DNA of 64,000 nucleotides from positions 108,580,118 to 108,644,117 of the forward strand of contig CM075855.1 in NCBI GenBank assembly GCA_037975125.1, written 5' to 3'. How positions within the stretch are numbered: the stretch's first letter is position 1; every line of letters starts with the position of its first letter. Position numbers and translations under genes: made by a program. The notes under the pieces are model-generated. The model did not search any database and was not told where the DNA came from. It was given only the letters and a program-made list of their open reading frames with translations. Origin of the DNA: Latrodectus hesperus (lineage: Eukaryota > Arthropoda > Arachnida > Araneae > Theridiidae). Positions 19,885-31,945 of the stretch are shown here, piece by piece.

Positions 19885-20105
19885 TTACCTTAATTAAATT
19901 CTTATTTATTCGTCAAATTATTGTTTTCTTTTTACATGAGAGTGAAAACTTTATTCTTGTGGCATATGGATTTGATAGTGAACTATATACATATTTTAAG
20001 TTAGCAATATAAGGCAAGTTATATCGAGAAATATTTCTAAAACACACTACTCTTCAAAAAATTTTCGTTTCTGTCAAAGCGTAATTGTGTAGTAAAATGT
20101 ACATC
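19885..20105 (+). repeat. Third, direct copy of the hairpin right arm
   Basis: The segment from 19649 to about 19870 recurs here at about 240 bp spacing, with ttacatgagagtgaaaac and catatggatttgatagtga, then agaaatatttctaaaa and ctactcttcaa. It is more diverged than the two hairpin arms are from each other. Confidence 0.85.
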
Positions 20106-22440
20106 TTTTTGACTTATAAAAGAAAAGAATGAACTGAAATTTAATTACATTGCTTTAAATTGAGTTCATTCTGGTAACAAATAAGAAGTTTAAAATATGG
20201 TAAAGTCTTTAAACATATGCAATTTCTGCACCAATATTCATTTTCAATCTCAAACGGTGGATTTAATATTTATATAACTGTTTATATAGCCCTCATTTTA
20301 TTCTCTAATCTTTGTGAATATAGATTAAAATTATTTTTTTAAACATTTACATAAGAATTTGGAATGGATTTTACTACAACAAGAATAAAGTGCAAATATT
20401 CTTGGAGAATAGAATATTTCAGCAGCAGTAAAGTATAACTCTATTAAATAGTATGAAAATTTACAACAAAAGACACACATAACAATCGTAAGGAATTTAT
20501 AATAAAATTTAGATGATTAGAAATTTATATTGATCAAATGTTGAAGAAGATGATTTAGCAAGTAATAAATTCAAATTTGGAAAATAGTTTTTACTTCTCA
20601 TTTAGAAAGTAAAACATTGCTTCAAAGATTAGCTATACTTCTAATGCAATACAAAACGTAATTTGTAAACCAATACTTATAAATTAAATTTATAAGGGTT
20701 TTCGACAGTTTTTTGTTACATACAATAAATGAAATAAATAAAAGTTTCAGAAGTTTTTTGTAACTATACTAGTAATTGTGAAAATGTAAAAATAATGAAA
20801 ATAATTGAATTTATATAATTGCAGTTCAAATATTGTTATTTCTAAATGCCTCTAATTGTAATAAAAATTGTATACTTCAGTAAATATACTGCAAAAAACT
20901 TTCTTAATGAAAATATATTTTATATAATTCTCTTCATGATAAATAAAGTAAAAACATAAATTCAAGTACAGCTATGTTCAAATTTAAAAGGATCTTTCAC
21001 TCATTAATTATTGAACCTTATGTAATAATCAATGTTTCTGGAGCAATTTCAATAAAATATAAAATTTTAAAGAAAATTTATTTATGTAGTGTCCACATTG
21101 TAATTTTGTTTGCTTTGTAAGTTAACATTAAAATATTTTTATATCAGATTTATGGATTAAATAATGGGTAATTTATGCTGTTAAAATTAAAAATGGAAGG
21201 CATCATATACAGAAAACTTGATACGAAAAAGCGTCATTAAATAATTTGCATGTTAAAAATGGCAACATCAACACCTCAAACAACCATTAAATACTGAAGG
21301 ATGCATCTTTTTTGTATAACGCTTTTAGTGTTTTTTCTTTCCCTTTTCTGAAAGAGGAATTAACGGTGGGTTTTTTCTTTTTTAACAACGAAGTGCAGCG
21401 TTCCATTACTATGCATTTTCATTATCCATGTACGTTGCATTTATTTTTATCTTTGACGTTATCTTTTATTTCTAAAACATGTTTTTGCTGTTAGATCGAC
21501 AGGGTATATTAATTTTAAGAGCGGAACCACCTGGATCGGGGCAGAATGTTGTGCAATCTGATACTTTTCCTTGACTTTATGGCTTTCTGTCATAAGAAAT
21601 ATACCCCACTTCATTTATAAGCTATTGTTGTAACCGTAATCACAGTTTTGTTTGCAAAGTAAATGCAAAACAATGGAATATCACTATTTTCTTCTTTCTT
21701 GCACTTTTAAGAGATAGGAGTATTTGAAGTAACTGAATTAACACAATGGATGTGTTGAAAATCATACCCTTTCTGAACTCACAAGAAGTATTGAAGAACA
21801 ATTCAATATTTTAGTATATCATAAAATAAATTTCGTATATGTACTTCATTTTAATAGCTACTCTGAAATTAACAGAAAATAGAATCGCATTTATTTTTTT
21901 CATCTATTTAAAATTATACAATTATCACGTCATCTTAAAAGAAAAAAGACAACAAGATATATATTATTAAATGTATTAACCTACATTTATATCATTTTAC
22001 ATACTTTAGTTAACATTCATTTTTAGTTTACAAAAAATTTTTTTAAATTTTTTTCACCTAAAAGAGTATGAAATTCATTTCAAGTTGGATAAAAATATTG
22101 TAATTTTATCAATTCAGTTTCCATTAAATCTCAGATTCACGATTTTTTTACTATGATAATAATAAAAGCATGGTAATTAATAAGCAAGTACTCATTTTAG
22201 AGAAGAAAATATTGAGAAAAAAATTATCGATCAATTTTAAATTTACGTAAAAACTATACAATTTGCGGAAAATTTTATAAAGCTAATCCATTTTCTCTTC
22301 AACTATCTCTTTTATTCAACATTATAAACCCACAATAAGATTTAAACATAACACAGTTGTAAGTATTTTAAATGTAAGAATACTTTTTAAATATCTCGTA
22401 GTCTTTATGGTAAAAATAAACAAGAAATTTCTTGCCCTTT
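20106..22440. other. AT-rich intronic sequence
   Basis: A mildly GC-richer patch at 21480-21570 has no supported function. Nothing else seen. Confidence 0.45.
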
Positions 22441-22485
22441 TTAATGACCCAAGAGAATAAGATCTACAGAAAATGTCACCCATTG

Positions 22486-23495
22486 TTAGTCTTCGAAATA
22501 ATCACCATTGGCATCCAGAACCTTCTATCTACGCGCCTCCAGTAGAATAATTCGGCGGATTTGGACGCAGAAAAAGAAATGACTGCTTGGGGCGAGCCTG
22601 CTTCAGTGGTGAAGTATTTCCCAAGAAGATGATTATCCAAGGAATGGAAGAGAAAGTAACCTAGTAGTACAAGGTCAGGTGAGTACGGTGGATGTCACAG
22701 AGCCTCCTATCTAAGTCACCGTATGGTATTTCTGGCCTTCCGCGCGATATGTAGCCTCTTGTTTTAGGCCAAAAACAGTACACCCTTACGATCGACCAGT
22801 GCTGGCTCTTTCTGTTGCAATGCCTGTTGCAAACATTCCATTAGCCGCGATTATAGTATCGCAGTGACCTTTTGACCCATTGTGAGGCGCTCATAGAGTG
22901 AACCACTTGGCAACTAGTTCACCGGAAACAAAGCGCGATCTTGCGTGGGTGCATAGGTGGACTTGCGCTGTTCCGGACAGTATCCTACTGAATCAATCAA
23001 TCAATGTTTGGAACGCTTGGGATTTCCATACCAGACTCACTTATCGTCACTAGTCACCGATCGGTTGAATATTGATGCGTTACTGTGGCGAGAAAGCAAC
23101 GATAAACAGGCTGCCACTTGTTGCTTATAGATACCACGTGTAAGAAACTCACTTGCTCAGCCTGTACATCTTACCTAACGGTGCAGATGAAGTCTATCCG
23201 TTTCAACGAAAACATTAAATTGTCTGGCATGTTCACCTCACGTTTGATTACTGTCTTCTTCATTGACCACCAGCTGGGCTTCGTCATCTAAAGCCTGTGG
23301 TCGTCCATTTAGAATTTCAAAGCAGAGGGATAAATTTCACGACCAGAATTTGTGAAACCACTGGTTTGCCATAAGTTTATTCACTACCCTGTCCCCAAAC
23401 GCTGGACATATTCGGCGACTTAGTACAGCAACTAATAAGCGAATTTTGAAGTCGTAAAGCAAATAACGCCAAACAAGCTTCGCCGACACGTCCAT
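22486..23495 (-). pseudogene. Mariner-family transposase pseudogene
   Basis: The minus-strand translation gives family landmarks in order: GRPQALDDEAQLVVNEED after the N-terminal helix-turn-helix, KEPALVDRKGVLFL in the catalytic core, HPPYSPDL, and a C-terminal end DANGDYFED before a stop at 22486-22488. The length (about 336 codons) is normal for a mariner D34D transposase, but many stops and shifts are present. The second catalytic Asp motif (HDNARPH in the family) reads as a stop plus NKRLH, and the third Asp is replaced (VLLGYFLF). Base composition is far richer in GC than the host DNA. Terminal repeats were not found by eye. It differs from the mariner at 50.4 kb. Confidence 0.85.
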
Positions 23496-23770
23496 TTCTC
23501 TTGGCTACTGTACGAGTTACGATTGATGAAGGTGCGCGATGGATCTGCTTTTATAGCGACTGATATTCCTACTCTCGACCGTTGGATGTCTCAGCTATGT
23601 CACATACTAATTTGCATACTTAATCTCATTTCATTCAATGGCCACACAAAATGGCAAGAAATATCTTGTTTACCTTGTAATTGTATGAGTGTTGAAAATT
23701 CTAAAACCTTCTGTATTATTTTCAGATTAATCATACACATCTTTTTAATGTTTAAAATCTAAGAAAATGT

Positions 23771-23985
23771 CTGGTGTGGCGTGGATGTGGAAAGGAGGGT
23801 GCCAGCTTAAGTGTGGCCTCGTCACCTGACCGTGGTTCAAAATTACGAGGTATCTGAAAAAGAGCAAGGTCGTACTTTCACCTTCGTGGTGCTCTGATCC
23901 AAAAGAAAGACGCTCCCTATTGACTTAATTCGCACTGCCAAAGGCAGAGCGAGCTTGGCTTGTCCAAGTGTCATAAGCAACAACA
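23771..23985 (+). mobile_element. SINE with a different head, 11-bp target-site duplication
   Basis: Flanked by taagaaaatgt at 23760-23770 and 23986-23996, so both ends are defined. The first 95 bp (ctggtgtggcgtggatgtgg onward, with ggttcaaaattacgagg as a weak B-box) are unrelated to the family A head. The last 120 bp (tcgtactttcaccttcgtgg to gtcataagcaacaac) are the family A 3' part and tail. Confidence 0.85.
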
Positions 23986-23996
23986 TAAGAAAATGT

Positions 23997-24655
23997 GTCT
24001 ATCCAATGATAATATCAATCTAGGAATGGGAGAACCGTTTTATAATAAAATATTACTTGGTATTCTGATGACAAATAATTAATATTTTAGTGCACACATG
24101 GAATCTTTAATTTAAATTGGTTCTCTGACTCATGACGTAGTCAGTTTTATATACAGATATCGTATAATCAAGCACATTTTTGATATTTTTTTAAAAAAAA
24201 ATTAGTAATAATTATTTTTTAACTAGAAGAGAACTTAATCTGAATAATCTATGATGATCCGCAGAAATATAAGCACACAGTAATTAAAAATTATTGTTCT
24301 CCTCTCATCGACTGCACCTTTTTAATTATTATCATGTGCAATTGGAAGATAGATGTGACGTATTACAGAAATCCGCTATTTTATTAAAGTTTTTATATTG
24401 AAAACGTATCATTAAACTTCGAACTTAACTTTGTTTAGAAAAGATTTCACTATCAAAGGATTTAAAAAATCTATACAACTTAAACTTTCACATTCTGCGC
24501 TTTATAACCATAGTATAAGGTCATCTAACAAAACATAGGCATCAAATTTGAAATAAAATAATGTTTTATTATTATTTATACGAAAGTGTTGATTTACATA
24601 AAATAAATAAATATGCATATTTTATTATTATTATTATAATACTCGGTTGTTAGAA
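23997..24655. other. AT-rich intronic sequence
   Basis: Nothing recognised. Confidence 0.5.
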
Positions 24656-24972
24656 CTTAATCACTACCTTTTCAGCATTACGAGGGACGAAATGAGGGCC
24701 CTTTATCCATTGAAGTATCTAGTGCATAGGCCATCTTGGATGGTGAATGTGGGGGAGTCTGCAAAAATTAAAAGCAGGGATTAAGCAGAAGAGCCCCAGA
24801 CATAGCCTGCCCCCCAGAGGTATCTTTCCCCTAGAAGACATTGCGATTACGCCATATTTAATATGCCTAAACAGCCATTGATGAACACGGTTCATGGCGG
24901 CTTTTCGGCTGGGTCGGTATTTGAACTCACTACCTTCCGATAACAGGGACAAATGCCCAACCAACTAACTTC
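24656..24972 (-). mobile_element. tRNA-derived SINE, family D
   Basis: The minus-strand head TTAGTTGGTTGGGCATTTG with GAGTTCAAATACC downstream resembles A- and B-boxes; a GC-rich body follows. Only one copy in the window, so the boundaries are approximate. The 81-codon open frame inside is incidental. Confidence 0.55.
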
Positions 24973-25013
24973 ATTAATACAAGATTAAACATAAATATTT
25001 TTACATGCAAAAT

Positions 25014-25302
25014 TGCCGACCTACTTGTCTAGTGGTCAGTGTGCCTGACTGTGGATAAGGAGGTCCTGGGTTCGAATCCCGTTTCGGGCATGGATGTACT
25101 TTCTATCTCTATCTATCCTGTCTTTGTCCTTTCCTCGTATGAATGAGGTGTGAATGGTTGCCTACCCTATAAACGGGTCCCTATGGCATGTGTGTACTGA
25201 GGAAGTCGGACTCCACACCAAAATATGGTTCGATTGAAAAAGTGGAGCAGCGCACCCCATATTGCCAGCCTGGCTGGCACACGACAATGAATGAATGAAT
25301 AC
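25014..25302 (+). mobile_element. tRNA-derived SINE, family B
   Basis: The head tgtctagtggtcagtgtg (A-box) and gggttcgaatccc (perfect B-box core) are followed by a body with gaatggttgcctacccta and a terminal gccagcctggctggcacacg. The tail is (AATG)n. Same family as 48070-48337 and 61953-62209. It is not a functional tRNA gene: the acceptor stem does not pair and the SINE body follows. Confidence 0.88.
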
Positions 25303-26440
25303 ATGAAACTACGTGTAAAAATATTTATATTTAATATTATATTAATATTTTTTTAATAATAAGAAAATCTAAAATAGATGCACAGAAAAAAAGAAGCATA
25401 TATTTTTTTATATAATGCGTACTATAGCTATAACTTATAAACTTCATAAACTTAAATTTTATTAGATTAATTTAAAAAAGGCTTTAATACTAACTAATGG
25501 GTATTTATTAATTATAATATAATTAATAAATACTAGTAATAATTTTGGCATAGTTAAATTTTATTTACTTTAAATTCATTATGCTGAGCATTTTTTTAAA
25601 AAAAATCTAAAATTAATTTCCGTAAGTTGAAGTTATTCAGCTGTTTCAGCATATATTTATGTAACAAAATGAAATAATGTTTGTTACAAAAAGCAAACAC
25701 ATAATTTTTATTACAACAAAAACCGTTATTAGTATTATTATGCACATAAAAACAATACACAGAAAAAAATTTACTAAAGAATATATCAATTACTGTATAA
25801 AACGAAAAAGTTTTTCTTAAAGATATAATTTCCGCTCATTATTAAATGAAAAGCCTTATTCATTGTTTCCTTCGGTGCAGAAAATAAATATACGCATGAA
25901 ATGTAAAGCATTTGTTTTTAAGAATAATTGCCTAAGAATAAATATAATTTTTAATGAAAATTACATCAATTATAAGATAAAATGAATAAAATTTTGGCGT
26001 AGAATTTCCAACTAAAAAAAATCTTGTTAAGGTTCAACCGAGTGTAAAATATGAGTTGCGAAAAGTTTTTATGAGATTACCTCAGAAATTGCTGTCATGT
26101 ACTCCGCTTTGAATGGCATTGTTCGCTTGAATCTTTTTGAGCGTCAATCATTTTGCCTCTTTTCTTAAAAGTAATTGTTCGCGGAAAGAAAGAAAAAGAG
26201 AAAAATAAAGGTGCTATCCAGTAAAGGATTATTTCGTTAAATGAAGTGTGTCTTAGATCTAACATTTTAAAAGGCATAGAGGTTATTTAAAAATCATAAT
26301 TCCGATGAAAGTTCAGTTTTAAATCATTTTAAGTTAGAAGTCTTCGAAAGTTTGTTCTTTTATAAAGTATTTCCCTTTTTGTTCTTAACTAATAATTATT
26401 GAATTAAGGGTTATAGTATGTTTTGATGTATATTTGCCCA
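25303..26440. other. AT-rich intronic sequence
   Basis: A perfect 33-bp hairpin with 15-bp arms (gtatttattaattat) sits at 25501-25533. No gene recognised. Confidence 0.5.
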
Positions 26441-26447
26441 ATTAGCT

Positions 26448-27036
26448 GTGAAAAACTGCTCTATAGCTTCTTTAAACATTTATTGCATATTTATTATAGA
26501 TGGTCGGCTTTATTCATATTTGCAAGGGGGAAAAACTTGGAAAGCTATAATTCACTACTTAAATGTGAAAAACTGCTCTATAGCTTCTTTAAACATTTAT
26601 TGCATATTTATGATAGATGGTCGGCTATATTCACATTTTGCAAGGAGGAAAACTTGGAAAGCTATAATTCAATTCTTAAGAGTGAAAAACTGCTCCATAG
26701 CTTCTTTGAACATTTATTGTATATTTATGTTAGATGGTCGGCTATATTCACATTTTGCAAGGGGGAAAACTTGGAAAGCTGTAATGTATTTCACTACTTA
26801 AGAGTGAAAACTGCTCTACAGCTTCTTTAAACATTTATTGCATATTTATAATAGATGGTCATCAATATTTACGTTTGGCAAGGGAAAATCTTAGAAATCT
26901 ATACTATATTTCCCCATTTAACAGTGAAAAACTGCTCTATATCTTCTTTAAACATTTATTGCATATTTATCATAGATGGTCAGCAATATTCACGTTTTGC
27001 AATGGAAAATATTGTAAAATTACATTTATTTTTCTA
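26448..27036 (+). repeat. Tandem array, five units of 117-122 bp
   Basis: Units start with gtgaaaaactgctc at about 26448, 26565, 26682, 26804 and 26924, and contain aacatttattgcatattta and gatggtcggc. The first two periods are exactly 117 bp, a multiple of three, which is why overlapping frames stay open here with a 39-residue repeat. That is a by-product of the period, not evidence of a protein. Confidence 0.92.
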
Positions 27037-27718
27037 AGATATAAAAAAAAATCTTTTGCTCCATAGATTGATAATTTTGTGATTTTTGTTTATAACTGTT
27101 TACAATACTATATTATAATTTATCAAAATAACAGTTAACAATCAATTAAATTTGATGGTTTCTTTTCTTGATATAACAACTCCTTATTTTTCATAAGAGT
27201 TTTGCATCAACTAAATGTTCAGCAGTCTAAGTAAATTAATTAAAGGAAATATAAAATGTCTTTATAATTCTCAGTTACAAATTTTTATGATGACAAATAT
27301 TTGATTGATGACAGTAATTTTATATCACATTACTAGAAACGTTTAATGTAACACGCTATTTTATAAGATTTTTCGTTATTTTCATATTTTGTTTAATATT
27401 AAGCTGTTTATCATCCGCAAAAGTTTATGGTTTTCCTTCACATTTCTTCTGGCGTTCCTCGTTTATAATATAAAGACTGATTTATTCTTTATTCAGCTAA
27501 TGCTGCATTTTCAACATAGTACAACCAAATGTCTAGACATTTTCTTTTAACAAATATTAGTTTTATAAAATATTCAACATTACAAGTTTAATAGTATAAA
27601 TAAACTATTAATGACATATAGTAAAAAATAAAACTGTAGAATAAACATGTTAACAAAAAATAATCTTTAACTAATAGAAATTTTTGGCAATCATTGCTAT
27701 AATTTTAAAGTAAACTTC
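27037..27718. other. AT-rich intronic sequence
   Basis: Nothing recognised. Confidence 0.5.
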
Positions 27719-28010
27719 AGTTTGTAGTTTTACACTTAGAATTCAGATCTTATTACAGTTTGTCTTATTCAGATCTTCTTAGAGTTTGTAGTTTTGCACT
27801 GGAATTCAGATCTTATTACAGTTTGTCTTATTCAGATCTTCTTCTACAGTTTGTAGTTTTGCACTGGAATTCAGATCTTATTACAGTTTGTCTTATTCAG
27901 ATCTTCTTACAGTTTGTAGTTTTGCACTAGAATTCAGATCTTATTACAGTTTGTCTTATTCAGATCTTCTTACAGTTTGTAGTTTTGCACTTAGAATTCA
28001 GATCTTATTC
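27719..28010 (+). repeat. Tandem array, 63-65 bp units, 4.6 copies
   Basis: Units begin gtttgtagtttt at 27720, 27784, 27849, 27912 and 27975. Each contains two related half-units around cagatctt, so the basic module may be about 32 bp. Confidence 0.93.
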
Positions 28011-28532
28011 ATCACATGAAACGAACATATTATTAAACTGTGTTGCTCAAAGAATACCACCCACGCAATGGCATACGTATTGACATCCTTATAAGACCTC
28101 ACTTTTTCTAACATTAGTTAAATATTTTTTGATCAATAATAGTAAGTGAGGTAAGAAAATGTCATGAAATGTTGTTCCTAATGTATGAAACTCTCATTAT
28201 CCCATTAAATGTGTTATGAATGAGTGTTATATAATCAATTTCCTAAGACATTACTCTGGTAGTTTTAATTAGAAATTCCCGTTGGAGACCAAAAGGACTT
28301 TTTCTGGATTAATTGAAAGTTTAAAATGTTAAAATTAAAAGTTTAAATTGAAAGTTTAAAAAGGATCTATAATAACCTTTTGACCTACTGATAGAAACTA
28401 TATACTAAATAGAAACGATAAATTTCTGAAATAGTAAATACATCATTAAGTCTAATCTAACTTATAGATCAGATAGTTATTTTCAAATAATTATTTTTTT
28501 CAAGTGTCAATTATAGGTGCTATAAATTAGTC
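28011..28532. other. AT-rich intronic sequence
   Basis: A short direct repeat of gaaagtttaaa lies near 28310-28360. Nothing else seen. Confidence 0.5.
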
Positions 28533-28541
28533 TTTTTCTGT

Positions 28542-28817
28542 TACTGTTACCTATGACACTTGGACAAGCCAAGCTACATATCCGTTGATTATGTGAATTT
28601 AAGTCACCTGGGTGCACCTTTCATTTCACCAGAGCACCACGAATGAGAAATTACGAATTTACTCCCAACTCCTCCGATAGAGGGCGTTATGTTCCTCAAT
28701 TTTGACTTTGATCTGAGGGGGAAGGTTTCTCCATACCATTACACCCATGGTAACTGCTCAATGACCAACCACAGGAGTTTCGATTCCACAGATTTAACGA
28801 ACACGTATATCGAATTT
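28542..28817 (-). mobile_element. SINE family A, head lost, 9-bp target-site duplication
   Basis: Flanked by tttttctgt at 28533-28541 and 28818-28826. The body is family A from the tail to the cacgtatatcg block; the tRNA-like head is absent, a 5' truncation at insertion. Confidence 0.8.
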
Positions 28818-28826
28818 TTTTTCTGT

Positions 28827-29636
28827 AAATGTATAAAGAAATATGTTATGGTGTACATATTCTTTTATGCAAGAAAAATGATTTATGCAAGCAATAGTGT
28901 AGAAACTTTTGGTATGATTTTGGTATAACCAATGTTTTATTAAAAATAGCTTTGTTCATTTTAAAGGCACGTTATGAAAAAGTTAAAATATCAGATTAGT
29001 TTATCTATCCCATAGAAAAAATTACGTATTTTGTTTTATAAAAATGCTAGGAAACAAACTTTCATTATTACGATAATTCGAAATATTTATATTAAAAATT
29101 ACAACTGAATTTTGCATAGATTAAAAGCTCTTAATGAAACAAAAAATAAATAAATCATCAATTACCGAGAGCAAAAATATAACAATGAGAATTTAGTGTC
29201 TTCCTAAATCCCGAATTCTCTTGTTCGGTGTGTTTGGACTCAATCAACCGGAAGTTAGTGTTGAAATTACATTAGATCAGAAGCTTTATTTTCTCGTTAC
29301 ATCTAATCCAAGCTTTCGAAGAAAAGCAGCTAAGGATTAATGCTGTAATGCGAACTTTTACTTCTTTTTAACTGCGGAATAAAAATAAAACAACTAGGAG
29401 AAAATAAAAGCAACTTTTCCCTTGAGAGTGGAAGAGAAAAATATAATCTATAAATAATTACGTCATATTTTTCAAAAAAAATATTGAGAAATTGAAAAAA
29501 TTATTTTTTATATATCATTAAACTCAAAACATTAAATTATACATTTGAATTTCTAAATGAAACTATGATACAGTTTCTGTTAATAAGTATATCTAATAAA
29601 CACTAGGCCTACAGTACCCATCTCTGTTTTCCTGGC

Positions 29637-29639
<3 letters not shown>
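28827..29639. other. AT-rich intronic sequence
   Basis: A mildly GC-richer patch at 29190-29350 has no open frame. No gene recognised. Confidence 0.45.

Positions 29640-29717
<78 letters not shown>
29640..29717. repeat. (TA)n microsatellite
   Basis: About 78 bp of TA. Confidence 0.98.
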
Positions 29718-29723
<6 letters not shown>

Positions 29724-30116
29724 AACTTACATGATATATGATATTCACAAAATGTAGCGCATGTGGAAATTAGATTACTTAAAATAGCGAATAAATAGAG
29801 GAGACATGTTATATATGTTAAATATGTTTTGCTTAAAATATTTTTGGCTTTATTATACGTTTTTGATCAATAAATTATAATTATTATTCAAAACTTTTAT
29901 AATATGTTATTATGAGAAATGGCATTTTATAATTAATTAAATTCAATATTATATTGCTTGATAAGATTGCACAGTAGTTGACTTTTATATAATTCTCAAT
30001 CAATCAGAAAAAAATATTTTAGTTGTTTACAAATGCGCAGCTCTTTAAAACTTAAATGTTACAAAATAATTATCTTTCTCACAGTTCTTAAGTTATTCAA
30101 GGGATAATAATACTTG

Positions 30117-30118
<2 letters not shown>

Positions 30119-30182
<64 letters not shown>

Positions 30183-30222
30183 TAGATAGATAGATATAGA
30201 TATAGATATAGATATAGATATA
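30119..30222. repeat. (TA)n followed by (GATA)n/(GATATA)n
   Basis: 60 bp of TA, then gatagatagatagatata and further GATATA units to 30222. The same TA-to-GATA transition recurs at the window's right edge. Confidence 0.97.
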
Positions 30223-31711
30223 TTTAATTATAATTACTGATTTGATATCTTTCCATCTTTCCTAATTATTCTTGCAAGTAATATAATAAACAAAGTAAAT
30301 TTTTTCATAATATTTTGCATATAATTTAAAGTGATTTCAAATAATCTGCAAAACGTTCATCCAACTTTATGTAACCAAAGTGTAACTCAGCATAAAAATG
30401 AATATTTTATGATGATTTAAGTATTAATATAACAATTGCAATAATAAATAATGCAACTATTTCACTCCTTATTTAAAAGTATAATATAAGTTTTGATTCT
30501 ACAGTTTTGTGAATGAGTTTTTATTTAATTTATGATAATAATTGCAGTCCAGAAATACCATATTCATGATATTAATCTGTATTGGTCGTGTTAATATTGA
30601 TGTTAGTGATTTTTCTTCTATTGCTCTTTGTTATTTATTTTCTGTTGCTTTTTATGATTTTTCTTCTTGAGTGTTTCCTGTTATTTGTTAATAACATGGT
30701 TTCAAGAAATAATTGTGTCCGAAATTATAATAATGAATAAGAAACTTTTTTATGCTATGATTTTTTTGATGACCCATGCCTCTAATCAGATACATTTAGG
30801 ATTTATGTTTCATTTGAAAATCACCAAACACTTTAAACATTATGATAGAAGTTGGAAAAAGTGTATAAATTAAAATTTTTGATAATGTCAATCGTCCTCG
30901 ACTCCACTCTATGTCTAGAGTTAATAAAGTCTGAATGCAATTATAATGAAAATCGGAATAAGAAAGAGTAAGACTTCAAATAAATTTTATGCAAAAACTA
31001 TTTAATTATATTTTTGAAGACCAAATGCTAATAGTTTATTTACTTTGTATGCAACCTATAATACAAAATAAACATATTTTTAAAAAAATTATGACAATAA
31101 TTATTGTTACAAAATATAAATTAATCTCTCTCAATTGAGAATAAAAATTTTTATTATACTTTTTACAATATTGAACATGATCCATTGTTTTTTTGAAGAA
31201 ATTTTTTATGGTTCCTATTTCATTTTGGACACAAATGTTTTTAAATTACAATATTGCAATATCAAAATCATATTTGTTTTCTAATAAATCAATTTTGTAA
31301 ATATTTGCTTTTTCTAATTTTTTCTGTAATATTAGGAATATTTTCTACATTATTTAGAACATGTTTTGTATTTTCCTAAGAAAAGTATTGGATTTTTAAA
31401 TTTAATATTAAATATTATTTTTTTAATTTCTTTCTTACAATAATTTAAAGCAATAGATAATAATAATTCTTAGCAAAACATTTTTATACTTCAAACGTTC
31501 AAAAGACGTTTTGCTCTGCAGATTATTGAGCTAAAATAAAGTTAAAAATTTTGATTAATAAAAAGAAAAATCAATATATGCTTGATTATTAAAATTTAAA
31601 AAATCTTAACTGATAAATTTTAATTGATCATTGAATTATTTTTATATAACCTAAATATTAGATTTCTGTAAGAGTTATCAAATATATTTACATTAAGATA
31701 AATGAAAACAT
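30223..31711. other. AT-rich intronic sequence
   Basis: Nothing recognised. Confidence 0.5.
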
Positions 31712-31945
31712 TAAATAAATAATATATACATAATTACATACATACGTTCATATACATTATGATCTAAATGTTGTCATATTTTTAGACATTGTAAAACTAC
31801 TTACAAAACAATAATTTGTTTATTTTTTGCAAAACGATATTAAATATTAATTAAATGATACATACATAATAACACACATACATTCATATATATTATGATT
31901 CAAATGCTGTCATATATTGTGACATTGCAAAACGATATTAAATGT
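31712..31945 (+). repeat. Two-copy tandem repeat, about 138 bp period
   Basis: catacattatgat...aaatgttgtcatat and gcaaaacgatattaaat recur from about 31853 with moderate divergence. Confidence 0.75.

Noticed and set aside
25014..25090. A tRNA gene with perfect B-box (also 48.3, 62.15, 62.4 and 38.9 kb)
   Set aside because: Acceptor stems do not pair and each is followed by a SINE body; several have target duplications around the whole unit.
26423..26830. 135-residue and 117-residue repetitive proteins
   Set aside because: They arise from a tandem array whose period is a multiple of three; no start context, splice sites or family resemblance.
27719..28010. CRISPR-like direct repeats
   Set aside because: There are no unique spacers; the units are contiguous and the DNA is eukaryotic.
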